DNA of 64,000 bases, from assembly GCA_020848435.1 (NCBI GenBank), contig JADLAC010000009.1, forward strand, positions 153,765 to 217,764, read 5' to 3'. Below are positions 43,458-52,842 of this stretch, in pieces. The first letter of the stretch is position 1. Each line of letters opens with the position of its first letter. A program made the position numbers and the translations under genes. The notes under the pieces were generated by a model that did not search any database, was not told the origin of the DNA, and was given only the letters and a program-made list of their open reading frames with translations. Source of the DNA: Burkholderiales bacterium. Its GTDB lineage: Bacteria > Pseudomonadota > Gammaproteobacteria > Burkholderiales > WYBJ01.

Positions 43458-45020
43458 TCACGCCCCGCTCGGGTTCGGTTGATCGTAGCCGCGATCGAGC
43501 AACGCGGCGTTGCGTCCCGCGATTCGGCCGGACACGAACGCCCAGCCGAGGTGATGTCCGTGACCTTCGAGCAGCATGCCGCCCTGGCCGTTGGAGCCCG
43601 CGGCGTAGAGTCCCGGAATGATGTTGCCCGCAGCGCCGACGACTTCGAGCCGCGGCGTCACCTTCAATCCGCCATTCGTGAAAATGACATACGCCTTCGC
43701 CGGACCGAGGGCGTAGTAAGGCGGCTTTGATAGCGCCGGGCGATCGGCCCGGGGCGCAACACCGCTCGGGCTTTCGCCCGCGTTGTATCGCGCGATGGTG
43801 TGCGCGAAGACAGCCGCCGGCACGCCCATGCTCGCGGCTAGCGCCTCGAGCGTGCCGGCGCGATGAAAGATGTCGGGGCGGGTGCGCCGGTAATCCTCGA
43901 GATAGGCATAGCCCACCGAGGGCGCAGTCGAAATGTAGTTGGGCCAGGTGTCGTAACGGGCGGCGATGGCATGATCGAAGACGAGATACGCCATGCCTTC
44001 GGGGCGCAAGGCCGCGGCCTGCTCCGGCCGCTTGCGCTCGTCGGCGAAACGCTCGCCGCCGCGATCGACCAGGATCGTACCGTGCGCATAGAGGCTGCGC
44101 TCGGGCGCCAGCGCCGTGGTGAGAAAACGCATGAGCGCAGGCCGCAGCAAAGCCTGCGGGACATGATCGAAGGCGAAGCGCATGGCGCGTGTCACCAGCC
44201 GCTGGGGCGGGAGCCGATGGATGAGCGCGCGCTCGGGCGGGGGCACGAAGCGCAGAATCGGGCCTCGCACCATGTCGCCGTTGACGACCGAGCCGCCGCA
44301 CTCCAGACCCAGTCGGATGCCGTCGCCGGTGGCAGCCTCGTTGACCGCGGTTACCGCGGCGAGCGCTTCCGAGGCGAAGCGCGCCTTTAGCTCCGGGCTC
44401 GCACTGAAATCGCCGCCGGCCAGCACCACGCCGTTCGCCGCCACGAACTCGCGCAGTATCCCGTCCGCGGTGCGTGCCACGACCGTGTGGGCACCCTGCT
44501 CGTTCAAGTGCAGGCGCTCGGCACGCGTACGCAATTCGATCTGGACGCCGTGCTTGCGACAAAGCCGGCCCAGGTGGAAGGGAAAGGCACGCGAATTCGG
44601 CAGCACGTTGTGCATGCGCGCACGCCGATGCGGAGGCTCGGGAAACGGGCCGACGAATTCGAGGCCGGCCGAGAGCAGCCAGCGGAACATCTCCGGCGAA
44701 TGGCGCGTGAGCACGCGCGCGAGCTCGAAATTGTCCCGCTCAGCCTGCGCGCCGGCGAAGAGCTTGAGGTCTTCGTGGTGGTGCTCGGGATAGTCCTTGA
44801 TGCCTTGGCGAATCTGGTGGGGCGTGCAGGTTGCGGACACCGAGCCGACCGACCAGGCGGTCGAGCCGCCGAGCTGCGGCTCCTTCTCCAGCAGCACCAC
44901 GCGCCGGCCGAGCTCGGCTGCCGTGCTCGCGGCAGCCAACCCCGCCCCGCCGCCGCCGATGACGATCACATCGACGTGCGTGCGCGCGCTCGCCTGCCCG
45001 CTCGGAGCCGTCTCAGCCAT
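43458..45020 (-). CDS. FAD-dependent dehydrogenase (3-ketosteroid-dehydrogenase-like)
   Basis: The 520-residue flavoprotein has VDVIVIGGGGAGLAAASTAA, EKEPQLGGSTAWSVGSVS, ADERKRPEQAAALRPEG, and a C-terminal GLYAAGSNGQGGMLLEGHGH. It resembles FAD-binding-2 enzymes such as KstD and soluble fumarate reductases. It is longer than the enzyme at 41349 and clearly distinct from it, so two successive oxidations or two substrates are likely. It lies between two EthD-like paralogues, with 11-bp and 24-bp gaps. Confidence 0.83.
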   Translation of the reverse strand: MAETAPSGQASARTHVDVIVIGGGGAGLAAASTAAELGRRVVLLEKEPQLGGSTAWSVGSVSATCTPHQIRQGIKDYPEHHHEDLKLFAGAQAERDNFELARVLTRHSPEMFRWLLSAGLEFVGPFPEPPHRRARMHNVLPNSRAFPFHLGRLCRKHGVQIELRTRAERLHLNEQGAHTVVARTADGILREFVAANGVVLAGGDFSASPELKARFASEALAAVTAVNEAATGDGIRLGLECGGSVVNGDMVRGPILRFVPPPERALIHRLPPQRLVTRAMRFAFDHVPQALLRPALMRFLTTALAPERSLYAHGTILVDRGGERFADERKRPEQAAALRPEGMAYLVFDHAIAARYDTWPNYISTAPSVGYAYLEDYRRTRPDIFHRAGTLEALAASMGVPAAVFAHTIARYNAGESPSGVAPRADRPALSKPPYYALGPAKAYVIFTNGGLKVTPRLEVVGAAGNIIPGLYAAGSNGQGGMLLEGHGHHLGWAFVSGRIAGRNAALLDRGYDQPNPSGA

Positions 45021-45044
45021 GCTGCCGCAGTCTCGTCATGAGCC

Positions 45045-45680
45045 TCAATACACGCCGCGCAACGGCCCCCGGCGCCAGTGCGGGACGTAGGTATTGACGA
45101 GATCGAGATGGCCGCGGCTCGAGCCGTACGCCGCCAGATCGAGCTTGCTCTGCTCGTAGGGCGCCTGCGCATCGACCAGCGCGATGTAATCGGTGCGAGC
45201 GTCGATGTCGTTGCGATAGACGCGCACTTGCAGCGTTTCGGCGCGCGCGGCGAAGTTGCGCACCATGCCTTCGACGATCTCGCCTTCGGCGCTCGGCTGC
45301 ACGTCGCGGAAGCGCAAGATCATGAGCCTCGAGAGGCGCGACGTGACGGCCTGCCCGGGATAGACTTGCGCGCCGGCCGCGCGATACTGGCCGCGCACCT
45401 TGGTGGTGATGCGCTTGGTCCACGGACTGAAGTTCTCGTGCGATACCGCGAGGTATCCGGGCTCGTCCAGCACCTCGGGATAGGCGAGATCGTAGATGGC
45501 GACGTAACGCGGCCAGCCGTCGATGCAGACGAAGCGCAGCGCCGTCTCGACGCCGGCGATCGCCGCCCGCTCGGGCACGTGCTCGGTGTCGTACCAGTCG
45601 TTGAATTCCTCTTCCAGCGCGCTCGGCGGTTCCATCATCGCGAGCAGCAGCCCCTTGGGTTTGCCTGGTTTGCCTGCCAT
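45045..45680 (-). CDS. EthD-like dimeric alpha/beta-barrel protein, paralogue 3
   Basis: The 211-residue protein has LEEEFNDWYDTEHVPERAAI, RYVAIYDLAYPEVLDEPGY, and NFSPWTKRITTKVRGQYRAA. It differs from paralogue 2 mainly in the second half (DARTDYIALVDAQAPYEQ). The ATG at 45680 follows a 125-bp gap from the SDR gene, the largest gap in this half of the operon after that before the citryl-lyase-like gene. That leaves room for an internal promoter, but none is evident. Confidence 0.78.
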   Translation of the reverse strand: MAGKPGKPKGLLLAMMEPPSALEEEFNDWYDTEHVPERAAIAGVETALRFVCIDGWPRYVAIYDLAYPEVLDEPGYLAVSHENFSPWTKRITTKVRGQYRAAGAQVYPGQAVTSRLSRLMILRFRDVQPSAEGEIVEGMVRNFAARAETLQVRVYRNDIDARTDYIALVDAQAPYEQSKLDLAAYGSSRGHLDLVNTYVPHWRRGPLRGVY

Positions 45681-45805
45681 GTCGACTCCTGATCGGTTGC
45701 GCTAACGGTAGTTGAACGCCTTTCGGGCCGCTGCCAGCGTCGCATTCCGCAATGCACATGCGAGCGTGCAAAGCATCGAGACCTCCTGGCGGGGCGCCGC
45801 TGGGC

Positions 45806-46648
45806 TTACCCCTTGTACGGGTACTCGTCGAACAACGCTTGCCAATCGCATTCGTTGGCGTTCGTATAGTCGAGCGAGTACCAACGCGGATAGCCGTGCA
45901 AGGTCGATCCGCCGTCGATCATGATGCCCTCGCCGTTGATGTAGCCGGCATCGTCGGACAAGAGGAAAGCGACCAGCTTGGCGACATCGCGGGGCTCGCC
46001 CCAGCGTCCGACCGGCGTTTGCCGAACCAGCATGCGCTTGATCCGATCGTCGGCCAGCATCGGGCCGGTCATGCCGGTCGCGACCACGCCGGGCTGGATC
46101 GCATTGACGTTGATGCGATAGTTGCCGAGCTCGGACGCCATGTGCTTCATCAGCATGAATACGCCCGCCTTCGAGGCGCAATAGGCGCCGAGCTGGTCGC
46201 ACATCACGGTGGCGCCCGAGGAAGCGGTCAACACGATCTTGCCGCCGCGCCCCTGCTTGATCATCTGCCGCACCACGTCCTGACAGACGTAGAACGTGCC
46301 GTTGAGGTTGATCTGGATGAGCAGGTCCCAGTCGGCTTTCTTCATGTCGGCGATCGGAGCGAAGCGCCCCGTGCCGGCGTTGGCGAAAAGCAGGTCGATG
46401 CCGCCGAACGCGGCGACTACCTCGCCGATGCACGCCTGCACGCTCTCGGCCTTGGACTGGTCGTAGGTGAAGGCCTGCGCCCCGGCTGTGTGCTGCGCGC
46501 ACAACGCGGCCGTTTCCTCGGCCGCTTCGGTCTTGCGATCCGCAACCGCAACGCGAGCACCGCAGCGGGCCAGCTCGACCGCCGTTGCCTGGCCGAGTCC
46601 GCGGGCACCGCCCGTCACCAGCGCGAGCTTGTCCTTCAGATCAGCCAT
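45806..46648 (-). CDS. Short-chain dehydrogenase/reductase
   Basis: The 280-residue classical SDR has the NAD(P)-binding TGGARGLGQATA, the NAG motif LLFANAGTG, a Ser-Tyr-x3-Lys site (ASSGATVMCDQLGAYCASKAG), and a C-terminal INGEGIMIDGGST. The Asp in VAVADRK after the second strand favours NAD. The extended C-terminus (WYSLDYTNANECDWQALF) is longer than usual and may shape the substrate pocket. The start overlaps the end of the beta-keto-acid cleavage gene by 8 bp. Confidence 0.87.
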   Translation of the reverse strand: MADLKDKLALVTGGARGLGQATAVELARCGARVAVADRKTEAAEETAALCAQHTAGAQAFTYDQSKAESVQACIGEVVAAFGGIDLLFANAGTGRFAPIADMKKADWDLLIQINLNGTFYVCQDVVRQMIKQGRGGKIVLTASSGATVMCDQLGAYCASKAGVFMLMKHMASELGNYRINVNAIQPGVVATGMTGPMLADDRIKRMLVRQTPVGRWGEPRDVAKLVAFLLSDDAGYINGEGIMIDGGSTLHGYPRWYSLDYTNANECDWQALFDEYPYKG

Positions 46649-47681
46649 GGGCGGGCTCCTTCGCTACCGCCGAGCGCGGCGCCAAGCCGATCGCCTGGCG
46701 ATACTCCGCGGGTGTCATCAGCTCGCGCCCCAGCAGGCTCGCGATCTGTTTCACCTGCAGGAAGTGCTCGACGTTGCGCTGGATGACGTCGTCGCGATGG
46801 GGGAAATGCCACAGCGTGTCTTCCATGCCCACGCGCACGTGCAGCCCGAGCAGCAAGGCGAAGGTGGCGAGGTAGGTGCTCGCGCGCCCGGCCGCGCACA
46901 CCAGGATGAACGCGTCCGCGTCGATGTCGCGGATCGAGCGCACCATGCGCATTAGGCCGTCCACCATCTGCTGCGGATTGTGCATAGGCGCGCAGCCGGG
47001 CAATGCCGGCAGAATGAGCCAGTAATAGGGCTTGGCCAGCAGCCCGCTCGCCACCAGGAAGCGGCGCGCGTTGTCGATGTCGCCGTCGTCGTAGACCGAG
47101 ATGATGGGCTTGCAACCGGCCGCCTGGGCAAGCGCCGCCTTCTTGATGACCACGTGCGGCGCCTTGAAGAACATGCTGTCGCCGCAGCAGATCGCCGTGG
47201 TGTTCACCGGCAGCGCATCGAACAACCCCATATGCATGGTCGATTCCATGACCGCGCTTTCCTCATCGGTCACGGCCACCAGGCAGCCGTCGAACATCGT
47301 CTGCGGATACTTCGCACGCAGCGGTGTGATCACGTCGTGAAAGCGTTGCGGATCGAGCGTGTTGAAACCGCCGGCGTCGCGCACGTGGATGTGAATGTTG
47401 GGTGCGCCGGCCTGGATGCATTCCTCGGCGGAGTCGCGGATCTCGTCGACCGAGATCGGCTGATTCGGGTTCGAGCGCTTGCTGAAGAACGCGCCCGTGA
47501 TGGTGGTCGAGATCATGACCTTGTCGGGAATGCCCCACTTCGGCATCGGATCGACCTCGGCGAAGCGGCTGCTGAATGGGTCGAGCACCTCCGGCATGCC
47601 ATACGGCTTCCACGTGGTCTTGAGTCCGGCACGCTGAACCCACTTCTCCACCTGGTCCCACTTGATCTTGTCGTTGCTCAT
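46641..47681 (-). CDS. Beta-keto acid cleavage enzyme (BKACE, formerly DUF849)
   Basis: The 346-residue TIM-barrel protein has the zinc-site and family motifs VMISTTITGAFFSKRSNPNQ, AGAPNIHIHVRD (His-x-His) and VRVGMEDTLW. BKACE proteins condense a beta-keto acid with acetyl-CoA and split off acetoacetate, leaving a new acyl-CoA. Here it would turn a ring-derived beta-keto acid into a CoA ester. It sits between a citryl-lyase-like gene and an SDR, both probably acting on the same intermediates. Confidence 0.88.
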   Translation of the reverse strand: MSNDKIKWDQVEKWVQRAGLKTTWKPYGMPEVLDPFSSRFAEVDPMPKWGIPDKVMISTTITGAFFSKRSNPNQPISVDEIRDSAEECIQAGAPNIHIHVRDAGGFNTLDPQRFHDVITPLRAKYPQTMFDGCLVAVTDEESAVMESTMHMGLFDALPVNTTAICCGDSMFFKAPHVVIKKAALAQAAGCKPIISVYDDGDIDNARRFLVASGLLAKPYYWLILPALPGCAPMHNPQQMVDGLMRMVRSIRDIDADAFILVCAAGRASTYLATFALLLGLHVRVGMEDTLWHFPHRDDVIQRNVEHFLQVKQIASLLGRELMTPAEYRQAIGLAPRSAVAKEPAHG

Positions 47682-47830
47682 CGGCTGAGCTCCTTGCTGA
47701 AGTCCATCGACCGAGCCCGCCGGCGAAGGGCGATGCTCGCTGCTCTCGATCCATCCTCCCGCTCGTCAGCGCGGACGAGCAGCCCATTTTGCGCGCCGTC
47801 AGGGTTCGGCCTCGGCGCGCGCCGCTGATA

Positions 47831-48610
47831 TCAGGCAACCGGCCGCTCGGGCTTGCCCGTATAGTCGCAGTCCTCGTCGCGCACGATGCGCAGCGGCTTG
47901 CCTTCCTCGATTTCCTCGATCACGTGCGCCATGATGCCGGGCAGCACCGCGAGCAGCGCGACCGCGGCCATCTGCATGGGGCGGAATCCCATCTCGCTCA
48001 TGAGCGCGCCCAGCATGCCGTCGACATTGATGCACAAGCCCTGACGGCCGGTTACGCGCACGAACTCGGCATGGATCGCCTCGAACATCTTCACCTTGTC
48101 GCCGACTAGCCCGCATTCCTGTGCGATCTTGCGCAGCTTCACCGCGCGAAAATCGTCGCCCTTGTGGGTCGGGTGGCCCAGGCCGGGGATGCGCCGCTTC
48201 TCGGCCCGGATGGCGGCAACCACGCGCTTGGCCGTCTCCTCCAGCGAGAGCTTCTCGTCCTTCATCATCTTGACGGCTCGGTCGAGGAATTCCGCGCTGT
48301 GCTGCGGCGAAATCGTGTTCGAGCCCGCGGTGAGCAGGCCTGCGGCGGTGCCGGGCACGAGCTGAGGATTGCCCGAGGCCGCGTAGCGCGCAGCCAGCAC
48401 GCTCGCGGCCACGAAGCCATGATCGAGCAGGCTGTTCAACATCGCATCCAGCATGCGTGCCTCGGCCGGCGTCGGCAATTCCCCGCGCAGCGTGAGGAAC
48501 ACGCCCTCGGCATAGCTCTTGTCGCCGATCAACTGCTCGTGCGAGTAGCCGTGGATGATGACCTTGCCTTCCAGCACGCGGCTGATCTTGGTTTGCCATT
48601 CATGCGCCAT
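47831..48610 (-). CDS. Citrate-synthase-fold citryl-CoA-lyase-like enzyme
   Basis: The 259-residue protein is shorter than citrate synthase (~430) and matches the citryl-CoA lyase-type core. VIIHGYSHEQLIGDKSYAEG is near the start, followed by LTAGSNTISPQHSAEFLDRA and RIPGLGHPTHKGDDFRA with the catalytic His. QGLCINVDGMLGALMSEMG comes near the end. Such enzymes cleave or form a C-C bond of a CoA ester such as citryl-CoA. The ribosome site GAGGAG precedes ATG 48610. In this operon it may release acetyl-CoA and a keto acid at a late step. Confidence 0.8.
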   Translation of the reverse strand: MAHEWQTKISRVLEGKVIIHGYSHEQLIGDKSYAEGVFLTLRGELPTPAEARMLDAMLNSLLDHGFVAASVLAARYAASGNPQLVPGTAAGLLTAGSNTISPQHSAEFLDRAVKMMKDEKLSLEETAKRVVAAIRAEKRRIPGLGHPTHKGDDFRAVKLRKIAQECGLVGDKVKMFEAIHAEFVRVTGRQGLCINVDGMLGALMSEMGFRPMQMAAVALLAVLPGIMAHVIEEIEEGKPLRIVRDEDCDYTGKPERPVA

Positions 48611-48669
48611 CGTTTTCTCCTCGGAGGGAACGGCAAGCCCGTCCCCGTTGCATGCAATGCATCGCGCTT

Positions 48670-49464
48670 TCAGTTGCGCAACGCGCCTTGAACGTCGATG
48701 CGAGTCCGCAGCACCCGCAGCTCGTCCGCGCTCGGCGTCTCGGTCACGGCGACCTGCGCCGGAACGAGCAGCTCGAAGCCGGTGTTGTCGAGCACCTGCT
48801 GCACCGAAACGCCCGGATGCACCGATTTCAGCCGCATGCGCTTGCTCTCGTCCTCGAAATCCATCACCGCCAGCGGCGTCACGACATAGCGCGGACCGCC
48901 GCCCGGTAGGCCGAGCCGGGTGCGCGCATCCTTGCCGCCGCTGCCCCAGCCGTACGCCGAAACGAAGTCGCATTTCGGCACGAATATGCGCTTGTCGTGG
49001 GCGTTGACCACGAGATGGAAGCGGCTGTTCATGACAGTCGCGTTGCACACCCCGATCGCGCCCGGCCCGCGAAACTTGAGCGCGCGATAGTCGGCGCCGA
49101 TGCCGATCAGGTTGCTGTTGCCGTACCGGTCGATCTGCAAGGCGCCGGCGAAGAACACGCCCTTGCGGCGAAACTTCATGTTCTCGACCAGGTCATCGTG
49201 CAGGTAATAGGCTTCGGCCCAGCGGGTAGCACGCTGATCGGTGATGAGCTGGAATTCCTCGATCACCGGCTCGTTCAACACGTTGGCCTTGGTCATGGCG
49301 ATCATGACCGTCATGTTCGGCCCCCACAGCAGATGGGCGAGAAGTACGCCGGCACGCGGTACCGGCAGATTCGCGCCGACTTCCACCCACTCGCCGTCGG
49401 CCAGGTCGCGGGCGAGCACGGTGGCCATGATTTCCCTGTTGGTCGCTTGCAGTTCGCTTTGCAT
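48670..49464 (-). CDS. Family I CoA-transferase, beta subunit (GctB/IpdB-like)
   Basis: The 264-residue subunit has the family I fold (VEVGANLPVPRAGVLLAHLL, FFAGALQIDRYGNSNLIGIG, GGPRYVVTPLAVMDFE). The active-site Glu region of typical transferases (SENG) is not evident; GAGADYRA-like sequence occurs instead. Glutaconate CoA-transferase and the ring-opening hydrolase IpdB of steroid catabolism are the nearest kinds I recognise. A non-transferase role (hydrolytic ring opening) therefore deserves consideration. It lies 31 bp after its alpha partner. Confidence 0.82.
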   Translation of the reverse strand: MQSELQATNREIMATVLARDLADGEWVEVGANLPVPRAGVLLAHLLWGPNMTVMIAMTKANVLNEPVIEEFQLITDQRATRWAEAYYLHDDLVENMKFRRKGVFFAGALQIDRYGNSNLIGIGADYRALKFRGPGAIGVCNATVMNSRFHLVVNAHDKRIFVPKCDFVSAYGWGSGGKDARTRLGLPGGGPRYVVTPLAVMDFEDESKRMRLKSVHPGVSVQQVLDNTGFELLVPAQVAVTETPSADELRVLRTRIDVQGALRN

Positions 49465-49495
49465 TCCGGTCTCCAGCCGCGCGCGCGGGCTCTTG

Positions 49496-50416
49496 CTAAT
49501 ACTCGTCCAAGGCGAGGAGGCGCCGCAGCCCTACCCGTTCCAGATAATCGACGTGATCGGCCGGGCCGGTCACGAAGCGGTCGAGGTAGGCGCCCAGAGG
49601 CCCGAAGTCATCCGCCTTGGCCCACGCGGTCGCGGCCTTCACGTAATCGCGAATGTGCGCCTGGTCCTCGGTGTAATAGCCTGGGCTCGAATACGGGTGC
49701 GCGCCGAAGCGCGCGCGTATGATGCCGTCGGCGCCCGGAATGGCGGTGCGCAGCGGATCCTTGCGAATTTCCTCGTTCGAGACCACCTGCTCGACTTGGA
49801 CGAAGCTAGCATCGGCCGCGGCATAGATCGCACGATCGCCATAGCCGTGGCCGACGTACTGCACGTTGCCATAAGGGTCCGATACGGCGGCGTGAAGAAA
49901 TGCGATGTCGATGTTCAATGCGGGAATCGCGAGCAGCGTTTCGCCGTTGATCGGATCCTGGAATGTCTTGATGGCGGGGTTGATCTCGGGAAACGAGGTG
50001 CCGACCCCGGAGCGCCACGGATTGAACGGCACGCGCTGCGCGGCGGCGCGCAACCCGGCGTAGTACATCGCCTCGTCGAGCTCGAAGACTTCCACCTTGC
50101 CGCGCTCGACCGCGGTGCGAAAAGCCGGTCCGATCGGGGCCAGCACCTCGCCTCCGACGTAAGGGGCGACCACGCGCCGGGCGCAGCCCGCGGCGATCAA
50201 CAAGTCGATCTCTAGGCCGGACGAGGCGGCGCCGACCACGGTCAGATTCTTCACCCCGCGCTTGATGAGGCCGCGCACGGCAAGCATCGGATGGCTCGAG
50301 TTGATGAAGCCGCCGATGGCGACGGTCATGCCGTCGTGCACTTGTGCCAGCGCATGCTCGATGTCGACGATGCGCTTGCTGCGCTCGGGGCGCGCATTCT
50401 CTGTGCTGGTTGTCAT
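49496..50416 (-). CDS. Family I CoA-transferase, alpha subunit (GctA/IpdA-like)
   Basis: The 306-residue protein has DGMTVAIGGFINSSHPMLAV, LTVVGAASSGLEIDLLIAAG, VFELDEAMYYAGLRAAAQRV and PFNPWRSGVGTSF. These match the alpha subunits of glutaconate CoA-transferase and IpdA. It forms a heterotetramer with the next gene product. In a pathway with an AMP-ligase it may act on a ring-derived CoA ester rather than on the first substrate. Confidence 0.83.
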   Translation of the reverse strand: MTTSTENARPERSKRIVDIEHALAQVHDGMTVAIGGFINSSHPMLAVRGLIKRGVKNLTVVGAASSGLEIDLLIAAGCARRVVAPYVGGEVLAPIGPAFRTAVERGKVEVFELDEAMYYAGLRAAAQRVPFNPWRSGVGTSFPEINPAIKTFQDPINGETLLAIPALNIDIAFLHAAVSDPYGNVQYVGHGYGDRAIYAAADASFVQVEQVVSNEEIRKDPLRTAIPGADGIIRARFGAHPYSSPGYYTEDQAHIRDYVKAATAWAKADDFGPLGAYLDRFVTGPADHVDYLERVGLRRLLALDEY

Positions 50417-50432
50417 GGCGCGCGCTTTCGCT

Positions 50433-51185
50433 TCAATGGGCGATCTGGCCGCCGTCGATGACGAAGGCTTGGCCGGTCACGAACGACGCTTCGTCCGAGG
50501 CGAGATAGACCGCCAGCGGACCGATATCCTCGGGCTGGCCGAAACGGCGCGCGGGAATCTGGCGCAATCCCGCGTCCACGGCCTTTTGATCCTGCATATA
50601 CGGGCGGGTGAGATCGGTTTCGATCCAACCGGGGCAGATCGCATTCACCCGCACGTTGTAGCGCGCCCACTCGACGGCGAGGGCCTTGGAGAGCTGCGCG
50701 AGCCCGCCTTTGGTCATGCAATAGATGCTGTTGCCCGGCGCGCCGACGAAGCTGTAGATCGACGCCATGACCAGCACCACGCCGCTTTTCTGCTCGACCA
50801 TGCCGCGCCCGGCGCACTGGATGGTGACGATGGTGCCTTCGAGATTGGTGGCCATGAGCTCGCGCCAGTCGCTTTGCGTCATGTCGAGAAACGGCTTCAG
50901 GCGCTGCGCGCCGGCATTGCACACCACGATGTCGAGCTTGCCGAGTGCGGCGCGGGCCGCGTCCACGGCCTGCTGCACGCTGGCCGCATCGGTGACGTCG
51001 GCCTTAAGCGCAAGCGCTCGACCCCCGAGCGCCAGCACGGCCGCCAGCGTCTCATCGAGCGCGGCGGTGTCGCGGCCGATCAGGGCGACCTGCGCGCCGG
51101 CTTGCGCCAACGAAACTGCCACGCTACGGCCGATGCCGCGGCTCGCGCCGGTTACGAATGCGGCTTTTCCCTTCAAATCGAACAT
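50433..51185 (-). CDS. Short-chain dehydrogenase/reductase
   Basis: The 250-residue classical SDR has TGASRGIGRSVAVSLA, NAGAQRLKPFL, an active-site Ser-Tyr-x3-Lys (ASIYSFVGAPGNSIYCMTKGG), and the C-terminal ASFVTGQAFVIDGG. GRDTAALDE after the second strand suggests NADP preference. It could oxidise a beta-hydroxyacyl-CoA or reduce a keto intermediate. The gap to the CoA-transferase alpha gene is 16 bp. Confidence 0.87.
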   Translation of the reverse strand: MFDLKGKAAFVTGASRGIGRSVAVSLAQAGAQVALIGRDTAALDETLAAVLALGGRALALKADVTDAASVQQAVDAARAALGKLDIVVCNAGAQRLKPFLDMTQSDWRELMATNLEGTIVTIQCAGRGMVEQKSGVVLVMASIYSFVGAPGNSIYCMTKGGLAQLSKALAVEWARYNVRVNAICPGWIETDLTRPYMQDQKAVDAGLRQIPARRFGQPEDIGPLAVYLASDEASFVTGQAFVIDGGQIAH

Positions 51186-51216
51186 GCGATTGTCCTTTCG
51201 CTTGCGTGTACCCGAC

Positions 51217-52824
51217 TCAGCGCTGTTGCGGGCTGCGATCCCACGTGGCCGGGGTGAACGGCGTTTCGCGCAAGACGTTCTTGCGCACCTTGTTGGTCTC
51301 GGTCTTGGGCAAAGCCGCGACGATCTCGACATAGCGCGGCACCGCGAACTTGGGTAGCCGCGCTTGCGCCTCGGCGATGAGCGCTTGCGGCTCGAGCTCC
51401 GCGCCCGGCGCGGGCACCACGACGACCTTGACATCGTCGCCGCCAAGCTCGCACGGTACGGCGATCGCGGCCACTTCGAGCACGCCGGGCACGCGCCCGA
51501 TCGCTTCCTCGACCTCGAACGCGGACACGTTCTCGCCGCGCACGCGGATGGCGTCGCGTACTCGTCCCATGAAGTACAGGTTGCCCTGCGCGTCCAGATA
51601 GCCTGCGTCGCCGGTGTGGAACCACAAATCGCGCCAGGCGGCGAGCGTCGCCTGCGGATCGCCGTCGTAGCCTTGCATGGTGGTGCACGGCTCGCTTCCG
51701 CGCACCAGGATCTCGCCGCTTTCGCCCGGCGGCAGGGGCGCGTCATCGGCATCGCCGATGCGCAGCTCGTAACCCGGCAGGGCGCGCCCCACGCTGGCGG
51801 GATCCGGATTGTCGTGCGGCAAGTACACGCACACGTTGGCCTCGGTCGAGCCATAACCCGAACGCAGCACGACGTCGTGGCGGCGCTGGAACTCGAGAAA
51901 ATCCTGCGGCGCCGCACCGATGCCCCAGCCGATACGCAAGCTCGTGCCCGCGCCGTCGGCCGCCGTGGTCGACTTGAGCAGCATGCGCAGGATTTCGCCG
52001 ATGTAGTAGAACGCCGTGCAGTGGTGGCTGCGCACCTCGGGCCAGAACTGGCGCGCGCTGAAGCGCTCGGTCAGCACCATCCTCGCCCCGGTGAACAGCA
52101 CCGGCAGGGTGATCATCGCCTGCGCCGTGTTGTGGAACAACGGAAAGAAGTTGTAATAGACGTCGCGCTCGCTCAGCTCGAGATCGCGCGCGACATTGCG
52201 CCCGAGAATGTACTGCTGGGCGTGCGACAAGCGCACGCCCTTGGACGGGCCGGTGGTGCCCGAGGTGTTCATGACCGCGCCGGTATCCGCGCCGCTCACC
52301 TCGATCGGCGCGGCGGCACCGGACCCGCCGGCGATCAGCTCGGCGTAGTCGACGACACGCTTGCGCGTGCGCGCGCGGATCGCAGCCGTGGAGCCGAGCA
52401 CCACCAGCGTTTCGAGCTCGCCGACATCGTCGGCCACCGCGAGCAGCTCGTCGGCGAGGGACTCCTCCACCACCACGATCGGCACCGGCGCTCGCCGCAG
52501 CACATGCAGGATCTGCGCCGACCGATACGCGGTGTTGAGCGGCACCTGGACCGCTCCGATGCGAGACAGCCCGAACCACAGGTCGAGATACTCGATGCGA
52601 TTCGACAGCAGGATGCCCACGCGCGTCTGCCGGCCGGCGCCGAGGATACGCAAAGCGGCTCCGGTGCGATCGGCGGCCGCGTCCATCGCGCCGTAGCTGT
52701 AGGTCTTGCCGGCGCACGCCACGAACGGCCGTGGCCCGATGCGTTGCGCCTGGGCGCGCAGGATCTTGGACGCGACCTGGTCGCGCAATGGGAGGGGGCC
52801 GAGGAAATCCATGCTGCCGCTCAC
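51217..52824 (-). CDS. AMP-dependent acyl-CoA synthetase
   Basis: The 535-residue ligase has the AMP-binding signature NTSGTTGPSKGVRLSH, then FFPLFHNTAQAMITLPVLFTG, GYGSTEANVCVYLP, WFHTGDAGYLD and GRVRDAIRVRGENVSAFEVE. The conserved Lys near the C-terminus is in LPKTETNKVRKNVL. It activates a carboxylic acid to its CoA thioester and is the likely entry enzyme of the operon. The substrate class (aromatic, alicyclic or bile-acid-like) cannot be read from the binding pocket by eye. Confidence 0.88.
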   Translation of the reverse strand: MSGSMDFLGPLPLRDQVASKILRAQAQRIGPRPFVACAGKTYSYGAMDAAADRTGAALRILGAGRQTRVGILLSNRIEYLDLWFGLSRIGAVQVPLNTAYRSAQILHVLRRAPVPIVVVEESLADELLAVADDVGELETLVVLGSTAAIRARTRKRVVDYAELIAGGSGAAAPIEVSGADTGAVMNTSGTTGPSKGVRLSHAQQYILGRNVARDLELSERDVYYNFFPLFHNTAQAMITLPVLFTGARMVLTERFSARQFWPEVRSHHCTAFYYIGEILRMLLKSTTAADGAGTSLRIGWGIGAAPQDFLEFQRRHDVVLRSGYGSTEANVCVYLPHDNPDPASVGRALPGYELRIGDADDAPLPPGESGEILVRGSEPCTTMQGYDGDPQATLAAWRDLWFHTGDAGYLDAQGNLYFMGRVRDAIRVRGENVSAFEVEEAIGRVPGVLEVAAIAVPCELGGDDVKVVVVPAPGAELEPQALIAEAQARLPKFAVPRYVEIVAALPKTETNKVRKNVLRETPFTPATWDRSPQQR

Positions 52825-52842
52825 GCTCGCACGCGCATCACG

